DNA of 46,459 nucleotides from positions 1 to 46,459 of the forward strand of contig JAEUOS010000097.1 of NCBI GenBank assembly GCA_016790695.1. Reading direction: 5' to 3'. The notes beneath the pieces are model-generated. The model ran no database searches, was not told where the DNA came from, and saw only the letters and a program-made list of their open reading frames with translations. The position numbers and the translations under genes were made by a program. The DNA comes from Burkholderiales bacterium. Lineage in GTDB: Bacteria; Pseudomonadota; Gammaproteobacteria; Burkholderiales; JAEUOS01. Of the stretch, positions 27,034 through 36,686 are shown in pieces (the first letter of the stretch is position 1; each line of letters begins with the position of its first letter).

Positions 27034-27903
27034 ATGATCCCCGTTCTCGGCCTGCGCTACGTGCGGCTCGGCACCCGGGATCTGGCGCGCGCCACCGACT
27101 TCGCCACGCGCATCCTGGGACTCCAGGAAATCGGCCGATTGGGCGCGGCCGAGGGGTCGCGATCCGTCTTCTTCCGCAGCGACAATCGCCACCACACGCT
27201 TGTCTATTTTGAGGGCGAGCCCGCGACGCAAGCCATCGGCCTGGAGATCGGCGACGCCGCGGCGCTGCGCGCGGAGGCCAGGCGACTGGCCAGCCAGGGC
27301 GGCGCGATCCATCTTGGCGGGCGCGACGACTGCGCCATCCGCAACGTCGCCGCGCTTGCCGTCACCCGCGATCCGAGCGGCAATGTGATCGAACTGGTCA
27401 CGCCCGCGCGCGATACCGACGGTGTCTACGTCCCGCCGCGCATGGCCGGAATCGCGGGGTTGTCGCACGTCGGATTGCGCAGCCTGAACCCGGCGCGCGA
27501 CGAGGCATTCTGGACCTCGGTGTTCGGCGCGCGGGTTTCCGACCGCATCGGCACGGCGCCGATGATGCGGTTCGACGACCAGCATCACCAGATCGCGCTC
27601 CTGCCCGCCAAGCGCCCGGGGATCCAGCGCGTCGCCTTCCGCGTCGAATCGATCAACGAGGTGATGAAGGCCTGGTACTTCCTTCGGGAGAACGGCGTCC
27701 GGATCGTCTTCGGCCCGGGACGCGAGCCGACCTCGACCGCGATCTTCCTCTACTTCGAGGGGCCCGACGGCATGCTGTTCGAGTTCTACACCGGCGCCAA
27801 GACGATCGCCGCGGACAGTCAGCGGGCACGCCAGTATCCGCTCGCGGCACGCTCCTTCTGCATGTGGGGAGGCAAGCCGGACATGGCGGACTTCAATCTC
27901 TAG
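27034..27903 (+). CDS. Two-domain VOC protein resembling type I extradiol dioxygenases
   Basis: The 289 residues contain two glyoxalase/VOC modules (about 5-125 and 140-260) laid out like 2,3-dihydroxybiphenyl dioxygenases. Putative metal ligands His145 (LSHVGL) and Glu250 (MLFEFY) and the HH pair at 184-185 are in place. The middle ligand position in the remembered BphC pattern NHxM aligns with Arg199 in IQRVAF, and the catalytic His after it aligns with Thr235. The activity may therefore be altered or lost; this alignment is by eye. The C-terminal CMWGGKPDMADF is distinctive. It follows the PP2C gene and faces the liv operon, whose substrates could be related. Confidence 0.85.
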   Translation: MIPVLGLRYVRLGTRDLARATDFATRILGLQEIGRLGAAEGSRSVFFRSDNRHHTLVYFEGEPATQAIGLEIGDAAALRAEARRLASQGGAIHLGGRDDCAIRNVAALAVTRDPSGNVIELVTPARDTDGVYVPPRMAGIAGLSHVGLRSLNPARDEAFWTSVFGARVSDRIGTAPMMRFDDQHHQIALLPAKRPGIQRVAFRVESINEVMKAWYFLRENGVRIVFGPGREPTSTAIFLYFEGPDGMLFEFYTGAKTIAADSQRARQYPLAARSFCMWGGKPDMADFNL

Positions 27904-27936
27904 CGAGCGACCCCGGCGAGCGGCCCCGCGGCCCCG

Positions 27937-28650
27937 TCACACGCCCACATATTGGTGCAGCAGGTCCGGCGCCGCGCGCAGGCTGGCGGACGACCCGTGC
28001 CACACCACCCTGCCCTTTTCCACGATGTAGTGGGTGTCGGCCAGGCGCAGCAGCGAGCCGATGTTCTTGTCGATCACGATGATCGTCTGCCCGGCGGCCT
28101 TCAGTCCGGCGAGGCAGTCCCAGATCTCCTGCCGGATCAGGGGCGCCAGACCCTCCGTCGCCTCGTCGAGGATCAACAGGCGCGGGTTGGTCATCAGCGC
28201 GCGGCCGATCGCAAGCATCTGCTGCTCGCCTCCGGACAGGTTGGCGCCGAGATTGCGCTCGCGCTCCTTGAGACGCGGAAACAGGACGTAGACCCGATCC
28301 AGCGTCCACGGCTGCGGCGACCGCGCCCGGTTGTTCGCGGTCGCCACGAGATTCTCCCTCACCGAGAGATTCGGAAAGACCTGTCGGCCCTCCGGCACCA
28401 GGCCAAGCCCGAGCTGGGCAACCCGGTACGAGGGCAGGCGTCGCAAGTCATTGCCATCGAACCTGACGCTCCCGGCGCGCGTGCGCAGCTGTCCCATCAC
28501 GCTCTTGACGGTCGTGGTCTTGCCCATGCCGTTGCGGCCGATCAGCGTGGCGAACTCCCCTTCGCGGACCGCGAACGACATCCCGAACAGCGCCTGGCTG
28601 GACCCGTAGAACGTCTCGACGTCCCTGACCTCGAGCAAGGCCGCCGTCAT
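27937..28650 (-). CDS. livF: Branched-chain amino-acid type ABC transporter, ATP-binding protein LivF
   Basis: One of two ATPase subunits of a HAAT-family importer. The 237-residue protein has Walker A GRNGMGKTT, the LSGGEQQ signature and Walker B LLILDEATEG, with the LivF-typical EGRQVFPNLSVRENL. The start is the ATG at 28650, overlapping the livG stop by ATGA. It is the last gene of livH-livM-livG-livF. Substrates of this family include branched-chain amino acids, amides, urea and aromatic acids, so the cargo here is open. Confidence 0.95.
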   Translation of the reverse strand: MTAALLEVRDVETFYGSSQALFGMSFAVREGEFATLIGRNGMGKTTTVKSVMGQLRTRAGSVRFDGNDLRRLPSYRVAQLGLGLVPEGRQVFPNLSVRENLVATANNRARSPQPWTLDRVYVLFPRLKERERNLGANLSGGEQQMLAIGRALMTNPRLLILDEATEGLAPLIRQEIWDCLAGLKAAGQTIIVIDKNIGSLLRLADTHYIVEKGRVVWHGSSASLRAAPDLLHQYVGV

Positions 28651-29399
28651 GCGCCTTCCTCCTCGCCCAGATAGGCCTCGCGCACCGCCTGGCTGCCGCG
28701 CACCTCGTCGGGCGTTCCGGTAAAGATGATGCGCCCGTACACCAGGACAGAGATGCGATCCGCCAGCGCGAACACCGCGTCCATGTCGTGCTCGACGAGG
28801 ATGATGCCGTATCGCTCCTTGAGCGAGGCAATCAACGCCACCATCTCCTCGGACTCCTTCTGGCTCATGCCGGCCATCGGTTCGTCGAGCAGCAGCAGGC
28901 GCGGCGCGCCCGCGAGCGTCATCGCCAGCTCGAGCTGGCGGTGCTCGCCGTGCGCGAGCGCCGCCACCCGCGCATCGGCCCGATGCGCGAGCCCGACCTT
29001 GCGCAGCGCCTCGAGCGCGGGCGCGGTCAGGCGCGGGTCCGTCGCGACCTGGCGGAAGAACGAGAAACTGTGGCCGGCATGCGCCTGCACCGAAAGCATG
29101 ACGTTCTCGAGCGCGGTGAACTCGTGGAAGATCTGGCTGATCTGGTAGGACCTGCCGAGCCCCGCGAGCGCGCGCTCCGGAACCGACAGCGCGGCGATGT
29201 CGCGGCCCTCGAAGACGATGCGCCCCTCGTCCGGGCGCAGCTCGCCGGCGAGTTGCGAGATGAGCGTGGTCTTCCCGGCGCCGTTCGGTCCGATGATCGC
29301 GTGAATCTCGCCGGTATGCACCTCGAAACTGACCTGGTCGGTCGCCGTGAGGCCACCGAAGCGCTTGATCAGCCCTTGCACCGACAGGAGCGCCGTCAC
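28647..29399 (-). CDS. livG: Branched-chain amino-acid type ABC transporter, ATP-binding protein LivG
   Basis: The 250-residue ATPase has Walker A GPNGAGKTT, the degenerate signature LAHGEHRQLELAM in place of LSGGQ, Walker B LLLLDEPMAGM and the switch His in LVEHDMD. This LAHGE form is typical of LivG proteins of urea/short-chain amide-type systems. The start is GTG at 29399 (MTALLSVQGL), overlapping livM by GTGA. It pairs with livF. Confidence 0.95.
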   Translation of the reverse strand: MTALLSVQGLIKRFGGLTATDQVSFEVHTGEIHAIIGPNGAGKTTLISQLAGELRPDEGRIVFEGRDIAALSVPERALAGLGRSYQISQIFHEFTALENVMLSVQAHAGHSFSFFRQVATDPRLTAPALEALRKVGLAHRADARVAALAHGEHRQLELAMTLAGAPRLLLLDEPMAGMSQKESEEMVALIASLKERYGIILVEHDMDAVFALADRISVLVYGRIIFTGTPDEVRGSQAVREAYLGEEEGA

Positions 29400-30373
29400 T
29401 CGCGCCTCTCGACGATGAAGCCGTACAGCCCGCGCTTGGCGAACAGGACGACCAGGATGACGAACAGGCCGATGACGACCTGCCAGTGCTTGTTGACCAC
29501 CTCCTCGAGCGGCGGGAACAGCCCCGGCCGGTAGCCCTGAAGCACCTCTTCGAGCAGCAGCAGGACGATCGCACCGATCACCGGACCAAACAGGGTGCCC
29601 ATGCCGCCGAGCACGATGATGACGATGAGTTCTCCGGACACGCTCCACTGCATGTACGACGGCGACGCGAACTTGGTGAAGTTGGCGAGGAAGAAGCCGG
29701 CCAGCGTGCAAACCATCGCCGACATGACGTAGGCGGAGAGCTTGTAGCGGAACGTCGGGAAGCCGAGCGCCAGCATGCGCCGCTCGTTCGACTTGCTGCC
29801 CCTCAGCACATAGCCGAACCGCGCACCCAGCATGCGGTTGAACAGCCACAGGCACGCAACCAGGCAGGCCAGCACCGCGTAGTAGAGCACCGTGTTGCTG
29901 CCCAGATCGACGATGCCCAGCTGGCTGCGTGCGTCGATGGTCAGGCCATCGTCGCCGCCGTATTGCTTGAGGCTCACCGCGAGGAAGTAGCCCATCTGCG
30001 CGAACGCGAGCGTGATCATGATGAAGGTCATGCCGCCGGTCCGCACCACGACCGCGCCGACCAGGGTCGCGAACACGCCGCCGACGATCAGCGCAGCCGC
30101 GAGGTGGACCCACCCGTTGGTGACCCCGTGGAAGGAAAGTATGCCGACCGCATAGGCGCCGAGCCCCATGTAGAGCGCATGCCCGAAACTGACCAGGCCG
30201 CCGAAGCCGAGAACGAAGTTGAGCGCCAGCGCGGCGAGCGCGTAGACCAGGATGCGCGTGAACAGCGTGACATAGAAACTCTGTCCGACCAGCGCCGAAT
30301 ACGCGGGCAGCAGCGCGAGGAATGCGAGAACCGCGGCAGGAACCCAGAACCGCGGCGAGCGGAGGTCAGCCAT
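29396..30373 (-). CDS. livM: Branched-chain amino-acid type ABC transporter permease LivM
   Basis: A 325-residue inner-membrane permease with about nine to ten hydrophobic helices and the LivM markers NFVLGFGGLVSFGHALYMG near residues 52-70 and GGMGTLFGPVIGAIV near 256-270. It overlaps livH by eight bases and livG by four. With livH it forms the membrane channel. Confidence 0.94.
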   Translation of the reverse strand: MADLRSPRFWVPAAVLAFLALLPAYSALVGQSFYVTLFTRILVYALAALALNFVLGFGGLVSFGHALYMGLGAYAVGILSFHGVTNGWVHLAAALIVGGVFATLVGAVVVRTGGMTFIMITLAFAQMGYFLAVSLKQYGGDDGLTIDARSQLGIVDLGSNTVLYYAVLACLVACLWLFNRMLGARFGYVLRGSKSNERRMLALGFPTFRYKLSAYVMSAMVCTLAGFFLANFTKFASPSYMQWSVSGELIVIIVLGGMGTLFGPVIGAIVLLLLEEVLQGYRPGLFPPLEEVVNKHWQVVIGLFVILVVLFAKRGLYGFIVERRE

Positions 30374-31286
30374 GCCGCACCGGGAACAATCCGGCCGGGC
30401 GGACCGCCAGGACCACCGCCATCAGCAGATAGATCAGCATCGACGCGATCGCGGGCCCGGCCGCCTGCGCGATCGAGCGTTCGATCGTCAGTTGGAGCAC
30501 GATGGGAAGGAACGCGCGCCCGACGGTGTCGACCAGGCCGACGATCAGCGCGCCGTAGAACGCGCCGCGCACGGACCCGATGCCGCCCGTCACGATGACG
30601 ACCAGCGTGAGAATCAGTACGGGTTCCCCCATGCCGGGCTGGACCGAAAGTATCGGCCCTGCCATCAGACCGGCGAGGCCGGCCAGCCCCGCGCCCATGG
30701 CGAACACCATGGTGTTGAGGAAGCGGATGTCGACCCCGAGGGCGGAAACCATCTCCGCGTTCGATGCCCCGGCTCGGATGAGCATGCCGAGGCGCGTGCG
30801 GTTGATCACGAGGTAGAGTCCGCCGGCGACCGCGAGACCGACGCCGATGATGGCGAAGCGATAGGAGGGGTAGTTGAGACCGAACAGCGTCACCTGGCCG
30901 GAGAGGGCCTCGGGCGCGTTCATGTAGATCGACGAGGGCCCCCAGATGTAGCGCACGACCTCGTTGAACACCAGGATCAGACCGAATGTCGCGAGCACCT
31001 GGTCCAGATGGTCCCGCGCATAGAGACGCATCAGCGCGACCCGCTCGATCACCAACCCCAGAATCATCGTGGCGGCGACCGCGATTGCCGCCGCCGCAAG
31101 AAAGGATCCGGTCGCTGCATAGGCCGCCGCCGCGAAGTACGCTCCCATCATGTAGAGCGACCCGTGGGCCAGGTTGACGAAATTCATGATCCCGAAGACC
31201 AGCGTCAGGCCGGCCGCAAGCAGGAACAGCAGCACGCCCAGTTGCAGGCCATTGAGCACCTGCGTGAGAAACAGTCCCCAGGTCAC
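30366..31286 (-). CDS. livH: Branched-chain amino-acid type ABC transporter permease LivH
   Basis: A 306-residue inner-membrane permease with GIMNFVNLAHGSLYMMGAY near residues 31-49, the hallmark of LivH, and about eight to nine hydrophobic segments. It is the first gene of the operon. Upstream there is a 254-bp non-coding gap and then nagZ, so the periplasmic binding protein expected beside such permeases is absent from the window. Confidence 0.94.
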   Translation of the reverse strand: MTWGLFLTQVLNGLQLGVLLFLLAAGLTLVFGIMNFVNLAHGSLYMMGAYFAAAAYAATGSFLAAAAIAVAATMILGLVIERVALMRLYARDHLDQVLATFGLILVFNEVVRYIWGPSSIYMNAPEALSGQVTLFGLNYPSYRFAIIGVGLAVAGGLYLVINRTRLGMLIRAGASNAEMVSALGVDIRFLNTMVFAMGAGLAGLAGLMAGPILSVQPGMGEPVLILTLVVIVTGGIGSVRGAFYGALIVGLVDTVGRAFLPIVLQLTIERSIAQAAGPAIASMLIYLLMAVVLAVRPAGLFPVRHG

Positions 31287-31540
31287 CTCAGGTTCCCCTT
31301 GACCCCGGGCGCCGGACGCGATTGGCCGGCGCGCCCCCGCCGCGACGCGTCGCCTCCCGGCGCGATCGTGCCACGCTCGACGACCACATGCCTGCTCTCC
31401 TCTCCTACCTGCGCGTTCGTTGCGCCGCCCCGAGCACCATGGCGCCCGCGACAGGCCGGAGCGTCAAATGCGCGGCGAAGTATAGCGAAAACGCATCGAT
31501 GCCCCCCTCAGTCACAGCGCCCGGGGCGGCCAGCCGTCGC
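31287..31540 (-). promoter_or_regulatory. livH upstream region with possible -10 box
   Basis: The 254-bp gap between nagZ and livH has no gene. On the minus strand TATACT (31484-31479) is a good -10 match, but the -35 region is G-rich and unconvincing. If used, the liv leader would be about 185 bases. No riboswitch or clear terminator after nagZ is seen. Confidence 0.35.
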
Positions 31541-32575
31541 TCAGGAGAGACCGGCCAGACAGGCACGGGCGTCGCGATAGGCGGCAATGCCTTCCAGCGC
31601 GGCGGCCGATTCGGCCAGCGCGGGACGAAACAGGCGTCCCAGCCGTGCCTGGTTCGGTCCGTCGACGCCGGCGGCGGCGAATCCGTCCGCCAACGCCGAC
31701 ACGGCAGCGAAATCGTTGCAAAGGAGCACCATGTCGCACCCGGCTGCAACCGCGGCCAGGCCGCGCTCGATCGCGCCTCCTGCAACAGCCGCCCCCTCCA
31801 TCGAGAGGTCGTCGCTGAAGATGATGCCATCGAACCCGCACCGGCGACGCAGATAGGAAAGCCATACCGGGGAAAAGCCGGCCGGTCGCTGATCGACGTC
31901 GGGATAGATGACGTGGGCGGGCATGACCGCCGCGAGGCCTTCGTCGATCAGTCGGCGAAAGGGCTGCAGGTCGTCCGCCTCGATCGCCGCCAGCGGACGG
32001 TCGTCGATCGGAACCGCAACATGGGAGTCGGCGGCGACATGACCATGGCCCGGGAAATGCTTGCCGCAAGCCGCCATGCCGCCTGCGGCCATGCCAGCCT
32101 GAAGGGCAGCCGCGAGCGCCGAGACGACCGCCGGCTGCCGGTGAAAGGCGCGGTCACCGATCACGCCGCTGGGTCCGTGATCGAGGTCGAGCACCGGCGC
32201 AAAGCTCAGGTCGATGCCATGGGCGCGCAACTCCGCCGCCAGGACCAGTCCGCAATTCCTGGCGACGGTGAGCGCCTTGGCCTGATCGCCATCCCACAGG
32301 CGCCCCAGCGTGCGCATCGCGGGGATGATGGTGAATCCGTCGCGGAAGCGCTGGACGCGCCCGCCCTCATGGTCCACGGCGACGAGCAGCGGCGGCGAGC
32401 GCACGGCATGAATCGCCGCCACGAGTCCGGCGAGTTGCTCCGGCGACGCGAAATTTCGCGCGAACAGAATCACGCCGCCGACCTGCGGATGCGCGAGGAA
32501 TTCCCGCTCCTCGGCCGTCAGCGCCAGCCCTGCGACATCGGCAACGATCCGCCCGCGTTCCAGGCTGCGCGTCAT
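31541..32575 (-). CDS. nagZ: Beta-N-acetylhexosaminidase NagZ
   Basis: NagZ is the cytoplasmic glycoside hydrolase family 3 enzyme that removes GlcNAc from anhydromuropeptides during cell-wall recycling, a step linked to beta-lactamase induction in some bacteria. The 344-residue product has [21 protein letters not shown], the family signature [15 protein letters not shown] near 165-180 and the catalytic Asp in [10 protein letters not shown]. It overlaps acpS by ATGA and ends the long fabD-to-nagZ gene run. Confidence 0.96.
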   Translation of the reverse strand: MTRSLERGRIVADVAGLALTAEEREFLAHPQVGGVILFARNFASPEQLAGLVAAIHAVRSPPLLVAVDHEGGRVQRFRDGFTIIPAMRTLGRLWDGDQAKALTVARNCGLVLAAELRAHGIDLSFAPVLDLDHGPSGVIGDRAFHRQPAVVSALAAALQAGMAAGGMAACGKHFPGHGHVAADSHVAVPIDDRPLAAIEADDLQPFRRLIDEGLAAVMPAHVIYPDVDQRPAGFSPVWLSYLRRRCGFDGIIFSDDLSMEGAAVAGGAIERGLAAVAAGCDMVLLCNDFAAVSALADGFAAAGVDGPNQARLGRLFRPALAESAAALEGIAAYRDARACLAGLS

Positions 32576-32961
32576 GCCCCCTCCGATTCAAGAACGATGA
32601 AAGCCACCGCGTAGTCGCGCTCGTCGCTGAGGGAGACGTGCCAGCGGCCGACACCCACACGGTCCAGCAGCGCGGCCAGCGCGGCGCCGAACTCCAGGCG
32701 CGGCGCGCCACCCTGGTCGCTCGCGATCGAAAGCTGATGCCAGGTGTTGGCCGCGCTGGGCGGCTGGCCGAGCGCCTTGTAGAAGGCTTCCTTGGCGGCA
32801 AACCGCTTGGCGACGAACGCGCCCGGGTCGGGCTGGGAGGCCAGGCGCGACCACTCCGACGCCGACAGCACCTTGCGCGCGAAGCGGCCATCGTGGCGCT
32901 CCATCGCGCGGCGGATCCTCGAGACCGCGACGATGTCTGTGCCGATACCGTGGATCGCCAT
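32572..32961 (-). CDS. acpS: Holo-acyl-carrier-protein synthase
   Basis: AcpS transfers 4'-phosphopantetheine from CoA to Ser of acyl carrier protein, activating the acpP product encoded in this same window. The 129-residue protein has the magnesium-binding Asp8 in GIGTDIV and Glu in [14 protein letters not shown]. It begins 16 bases after pdxJ and overlaps nagZ. Confidence 0.96.
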   Translation of the reverse strand: MAIHGIGTDIVAVSRIRRAMERHDGRFARKVLSASEWSRLASQPDPGAFVAKRFAAKEAFYKALGQPPSAANTWHQLSIASDQGGAPRLEFGAALAALLDRVGVGRWHVSLSDERDYAVAFIVLESEGA

Positions 32962-32977
32962 CGGACTCCTCCGCGAC

Positions 32978-33727
32978 TCAGGCCTGCGGCACCACGCCTC
33001 GGCGCGCCGCCGTCATCAGTGCCTTCATGTCCCGCACCGCCTGTTGCCAGCCCCGGAAGAGCGCTTCTGCCACGATCGCGTGCCCGATGTTGAGCTCGGC
33101 GACGCCCTCGATCGCCGCGATCGCCCCGGCATTGTCGAAGTTGAGGCCGTGCCCTGCGTTGGCCACCAGGCCCAGCCCGCAGGCGTGCGCGATGCCGAGG
33201 CGGATCGCTTGCAGCTCGCGCGCCGCCGACTCACCTTGCGCGTCGGCGAAATGACCGGTGTGAATCTCGACGACCGGCGCGCCGGCGGCATGCGCGGCGT
33301 CGATCTGGCGCCGGTCATGGCTGATGAACAGCGAAACGCGGATGCCGGCATCCGCAAGCAGGCGCACCGCATCCCTGACACGGTCGAACTGCCCGACGAC
33401 ATCCAGGCCGCCTTCCGTGGTCAGCTCCATGCGCCGCTCCGGAACCAGGCAGACGTCCTGGGGCCGGACCTTGATGGCGATCTGCAGCATCTCGCGCGTG
33501 ATCGCAGCCTCGAGATTCATGCGCGTGCGCAGGCGGTCGCGCAGGTCGAAGACGTCGCGGTCCTGGATGTGCCGGCGGTCCTCGCGCAGGTGCAGGGTGA
33601 TGAGGTCGGCGCCGGCGTCTTCGGCCAGGAGGGCGGCGCGCACCGGGTCCGGATAGGGCGTACCGCGCACCTGGCGCAGCGTCGCGACGTGGTCGATGTT
33701 GACGCCCAGCTTGATTGGCATGTTCAT
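32978..33727 (-). CDS. pdxJ: Pyridoxine 5'-phosphate synthase
   Basis: PdxJ condenses 1-deoxyxylulose 5-phosphate with 3-amino-2-oxopropyl phosphate in vitamin B6 synthesis. The TIM-barrel protein (249 residues from 33727) shows [14 protein letters not shown] at the N-terminus, [10 protein letters not shown] and EIHTGHFAD, and GHGLNF with the phosphate site. The ATG at 33727 overlaps the recO stop by ATGA; a second ATG at 33721 two codons on is an alternative. The recO-pdxJ-acpS order is conserved in proteobacteria. Confidence 0.97.
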   Translation of the reverse strand: MNMPIKLGVNIDHVATLRQVRGTPYPDPVRAALLAEDAGADLITLHLREDRRHIQDRDVFDLRDRLRTRMNLEAAITREMLQIAIKVRPQDVCLVPERRMELTTEGGLDVVGQFDRVRDAVRLLADAGIRVSLFISHDRRQIDAAHAAGAPVVEIHTGHFADAQGESAARELQAIRLGIAHACGLGLVANAGHGLNFDNAGAIAAIEGVAELNIGHAIVAEALFRGWQQAVRDMKALMTAARRGVVPQA

Positions 33728-34491
33728 GACATCGGTTGTAAGGAGAAGATCTGCCGTGTCGCCAGTCGACGACCATTGAGCTGATGGTCGAGCAGCATGC
33801 GCATGAGCTGCTTCGCCGCCGCCGCGACCTGCGCATTTCCGTAATCGTCCCGTGCGATCGCGAGCGCGACCCATCCCGGCAACGCCAGCTCTGCCGGCTC
33901 ATGGGTCGCGAGCCGGCGCAAGCCGCGCTCGGGGACGTAGCCGTAGTCTGCCGCCGGATCGACGGGCACCCCGCTGCCGGCCTCCACCGTGAGATCCACC
34001 GCGTACCCGATCTCCCGCAGCAGCGCCTTCTCGAAGATCCGCAGGATGTCCGCGGCACGCGCGCTCGCCCCAAGCGCGGCGAGCGCGGCGGCGTAGCTGT
34101 CGAACAGCCGCTCGTGGGGATCGCCGCGCGCCAGGAGCTTCAGGAGCAGTTCATTGAGATAGAAGCCGCAGGCCAGTGCCTTGCCGCTCAGTGCCGGAAT
34201 CCCTCCCAGCCACTCGGCACGCGTCAGATTGCGCAAGTCCCCCTTGCCCGACCATGACAGGCCGATGCGCTGAAACTGCAGCAGCACCCCGCGCAATGCC
34301 GACCCCTGCCGCTTGACGCCCTTGGCCAGGAGCGGCACGCGCCCGTGCTCGCGGGTGAACGTCTCGACGATCAGGCTCGACTCGCTGTAAGGATAGCTGT
34401 GCAGAACGAAGCCGATCTGATCCTCGTAGCGGCGCGCCGCCGCGCCGGCGTCCGTCGGCCGTCCGGCTTCCGCGACCCCGGCCGTTCCCAT
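33724..34491 (-). CDS. recO: DNA repair protein RecO
   Basis: RecO helps load RecA onto SSB-coated DNA in the RecFOR pathway. The 255-residue protein has an N-terminal OB-fold ([26 protein letters not shown] split across 30-55) and a helical C-terminal domain ([32 protein letters not shown]). The family zinc-cysteines found in some RecO proteins are not evident. The ATG at 34491 shares one base with the era stop (TGATG). The frame is open upstream inside era only by chance. Confidence 0.94.
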   Translation of the reverse strand: MGTAGVAEAGRPTDAGAAARRYEDQIGFVLHSYPYSESSLIVETFTREHGRVPLLAKGVKRQGSALRGVLLQFQRIGLSWSGKGDLRNLTRAEWLGGIPALSGKALACGFYLNELLLKLLARGDPHERLFDSYAAALAALGASARAADILRIFEKALLREIGYAVDLTVEAGSGVPVDPAADYGYVPERGLRRLATHEPAELALPGWVALAIARDDYGNAQVAAAAKQLMRMLLDHQLNGRRLATRQIFSLQPMS

Positions 34492-35393
34492 CAACGGTAC
34501 CCGAGAGTCTTCAGCATGGCCGCGTTGTCCGCCCATCCGGACTTCACCTTGACCCAGACCTCGAGATAGACGCGTCCGCCGAACAGCTTCTCCATGTCCA
34601 GTCGCGCCTCGGAGGCGATGCGCTTCATGCGCTCGCCGCCGGTTCCCAGCAGAATCGCCTTGTGTCCCTGCCGATCCACCAGGATCGTGGCGAGGATGCG
34701 CCGCAAGCTCCCCTCCTCCTCGAACCGGTCGATGACCACCTCGCAACCGTAGGGGATCTCGTCGCCTGCAAGGCGGAACACCTTTTCGCGCACGATCTCC
34801 GCAGCCAGAAAGCGCTCGGGGCGGTCGGTCAGCATGTCCGCGTCGTACATCGGCGGCGCCTCGGGCAGGCGGCGCGCAATTTCGGCGAGCAGCCCGTCCA
34901 TGCCCTTCCCGGAACGCGCCGAAACCGGCACGATCGCCGCGAACCGGTCGAGTGCCCCCATCCTGGCGCCGAGCTCCATCAGTCGGGCCGTGTCCCTGAC
35001 CGCATCGACCTTGTTGATCGCCAGAACGATCGGAACACCTGCAGGCAGCAGCGCGAGAACGGCGGCATCCGCGTCGCGCCAGCCGGCGGCCTCGATGACC
35101 AGCACGGCCACGTCGGACGCCCCGACGACCTCGCCCACGCTCTTGTTCATGGCGCGATTGAGCGCATTGCGATGCCGATTCTGGAACCCCGGCGTATCGA
35201 GGAAGACGAACTGCACCCCCGCGTCGGTACGCACACCGAGAATACGGTGGCGCGTGGTCTGCGCCTTGCGCGACGTGATGCTGATCTTCGTGCCCACGAG
35301 CGCGTTGAGCAGCGTGGACTTGCCGACGTTTGGCCGCCCGACAATGGCCACGTAGCCCGCCCGATGCGGCGCGTCGGCGACGCCCTGATTCAC
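34491..35393 (-). CDS. era: GTPase Era
   Basis: Era is an essential GTPase that binds 16S rRNA and matures the 30S subunit. The 300-residue product has G1 [12 protein letters not shown], the switch region with TTRHRI, G3 DTPGF, G4 NKVD and a C-terminal KH RNA-binding domain ([22 protein letters not shown] split near 225-250). The start is GTG at 35393, overlapping the rnc stop by GTGA. The rnc-era-recO order is standard. Confidence 0.97.
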   Translation of the reverse strand: MNQGVADAPHRAGYVAIVGRPNVGKSTLLNALVGTKISITSRKAQTTRHRILGVRTDAGVQFVFLDTPGFQNRHRNALNRAMNKSVGEVVGASDVAVLVIEAAGWRDADAAVLALLPAGVPIVLAINKVDAVRDTARLMELGARMGALDRFAAIVPVSARSGKGMDGLLAEIARRLPEAPPMYDADMLTDRPERFLAAEIVREKVFRLAGDEIPYGCEVVIDRFEEEGSLRRILATILVDRQGHKAILLGTGGERMKRIASEARLDMEKLFGGRVYLEVWVKVKSGWADNAAMLKTLGYR

Positions 35394-36226
35394 GAATCTC
35401 CGTCCGCGGCCGGCGGCGGCACGTCCGACGGCGCGATCACCGCGTCCGCTGCTTCGGCGTCCTTCGTTTCCTTCGGCGCCCGCCCGTCGCGCGCCGCAGG
35501 CGTCGGCGCGGCGGCCTTCGCGACATCCTTGCGGGTGCGCCGCGACTTCTTCGGCGCCTCCTTGGGAGCCAGCTCCAGGGCACGCTTCGCGGCAGCCTGC
35601 TCGGCGGCCCGCCGGCTCGCACCGGCGCCAGTCACCCGAATCTCGAGTTTCGGGATCAGGCACTCCACCTCGAACTCCTGGTTGTGCGCCGCGCCGCGCG
35701 TCGCGACCACGTTGTAGGTCGGCAGCGCGATCTTCCGACCCTGGAGATATTCCTGCAGCAGCGTCTTGGCATCCTTGCCGAGCGTCAGCGGGTCGACGGT
35801 CTCGAGAATCGGGTGATAGAGCTTGGCGATGGTCTGCCGTGCGGCCTGGAACCCGCCGTCGAGGAAGATCGCCCCGAACAGCGCCTCGAGCGTGTCGGCC
35901 AGGATGGACGGGCGTCGAAATCCGCCGCTCTTGAGCTCGCCCTCGCCGAGACGAAGATGGGGGGCGAGTTCGATCCGCTGGGCGATCTCGTAGAGCGTCT
36001 GCTGCTTGACGAGATTCGAGCGCAGGCGCGACAAGTCCCCCTCGTCGAGCTTGGTGTAGCGTTCGAAAAGCAGATGCGCAACCGCGCAATTGAGGATGCT
36101 GTCGCCGAGAAACTCCAGCCGCTCGTTGTGCGGTGCGCTGTGACTGCGGTGCGTCAAGGCCTGGCCGAGCAGCTTGGCTGTCGCGAAGCGGTAGCCCAGG
36201 CGCGCTTCCAGCTCAGCGGCCTCCAC
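35390..36226 (-). CDS. rnc: Ribonuclease III
   Basis: RNase III cuts double-stranded RNA, including the rRNA precursor. The protein has the family signature [12 protein letters not shown] near residues 34-45, the catalytic acidic [15 protein letters not shown] segment near 110-125 and a dsRNA-binding domain (about 150-220; [18 protein letters not shown]). After it comes an extra tail of about 55 residues rich in Lys, Ala, Pro and Asp. I start at GTG 36226 because GGAGG stands five bases before it and the domain begins immediately; the frame is open further back to the preceding gene without a better start. 278 residues is longer than the usual 220-260. Confidence 0.94.
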   Translation of the reverse strand: MEAAELEARLGYRFATAKLLGQALTHRSHSAPHNERLEFLGDSILNCAVAHLLFERYTKLDEGDLSRLRSNLVKQQTLYEIAQRIELAPHLRLGEGELKSGGFRRPSILADTLEALFGAIFLDGGFQAARQTIAKLYHPILETVDPLTLGKDAKTLLQEYLQGRKIALPTYNVVATRGAAHNQEFEVECLIPKLEIRVTGAGASRRAAEQAAAKRALELAPKEAPKKSRRTRKDVAKAAAPTPAARDGRAPKETKDAEAADAVIAPSDVPPPAADGDS

Positions 36227-36300
36227 GCCGGCCTCCGCGGTCCGGGACAGGCACGCCGGCGCGTCCGACCGCGCCGCCGGCGCAGTCGCCGGCTGATTGC

Positions 36301-36666
36301 CTAGGGCTGGTCGGTGCTTCCCGCATATTCGATCAAAAGGCTCACGTTGTAGAACAGGTGCACCTTCTTGTCGTACTTGAACGACACCACGATGTTGTTG
36401 CCTTCCTTCGTGATCTCCAGGTCCTTGCCGGAGATGGTCGCGATGTCGTTGACCGTGGCCGCACGGTCGAAGGCCTTCTGGATCTCGAGGACCGTCTTGC
36501 CGCCGTCGCGCGCGGCCACCGCCGCCGTCTTGATGCTGCGGAATTCCATGTAGGTCGGCACCACCTTGAGCGCCCCGATCGCCACCAGCACCACGGCGAC
36601 GCAAATGAACAGGATGCCGAGCATGCTGATGCCGCGCTGGCGACGGAGGCCGGAATTCCGAATCAT
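36301..36666 (-). CDS. DUF4845 family membrane protein
   Basis: A small protein of 121 residues from the ATG at 36666, which has AAGGGG at good spacing; an earlier in-frame ATG at 36690 overlaps the lepB stop by ATGA and would add eight residues. [25 protein letters not shown] gives one N-terminal membrane helix resembling a prepilin start, followed by a small periplasmic domain ([12 protein letters not shown] onward). DUF4845 proteins sit between lepB and rnc throughout betaproteobacteria; their function is not established. Confidence 0.9.
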   Translation of the reverse strand: MIRNSGLRRQRGISMLGILFICVAVVLVAIGALKVVPTYMEFRSIKTAAVAARDGGKTVLEIQKAFDRAATVNDIATISGKDLEITKEGNNIVVSFKYDKKVHLFYNVSLLIEYAGSTDQP

Positions 36667-36686
36667 TGCGATCCCCTTCTCTTGAC

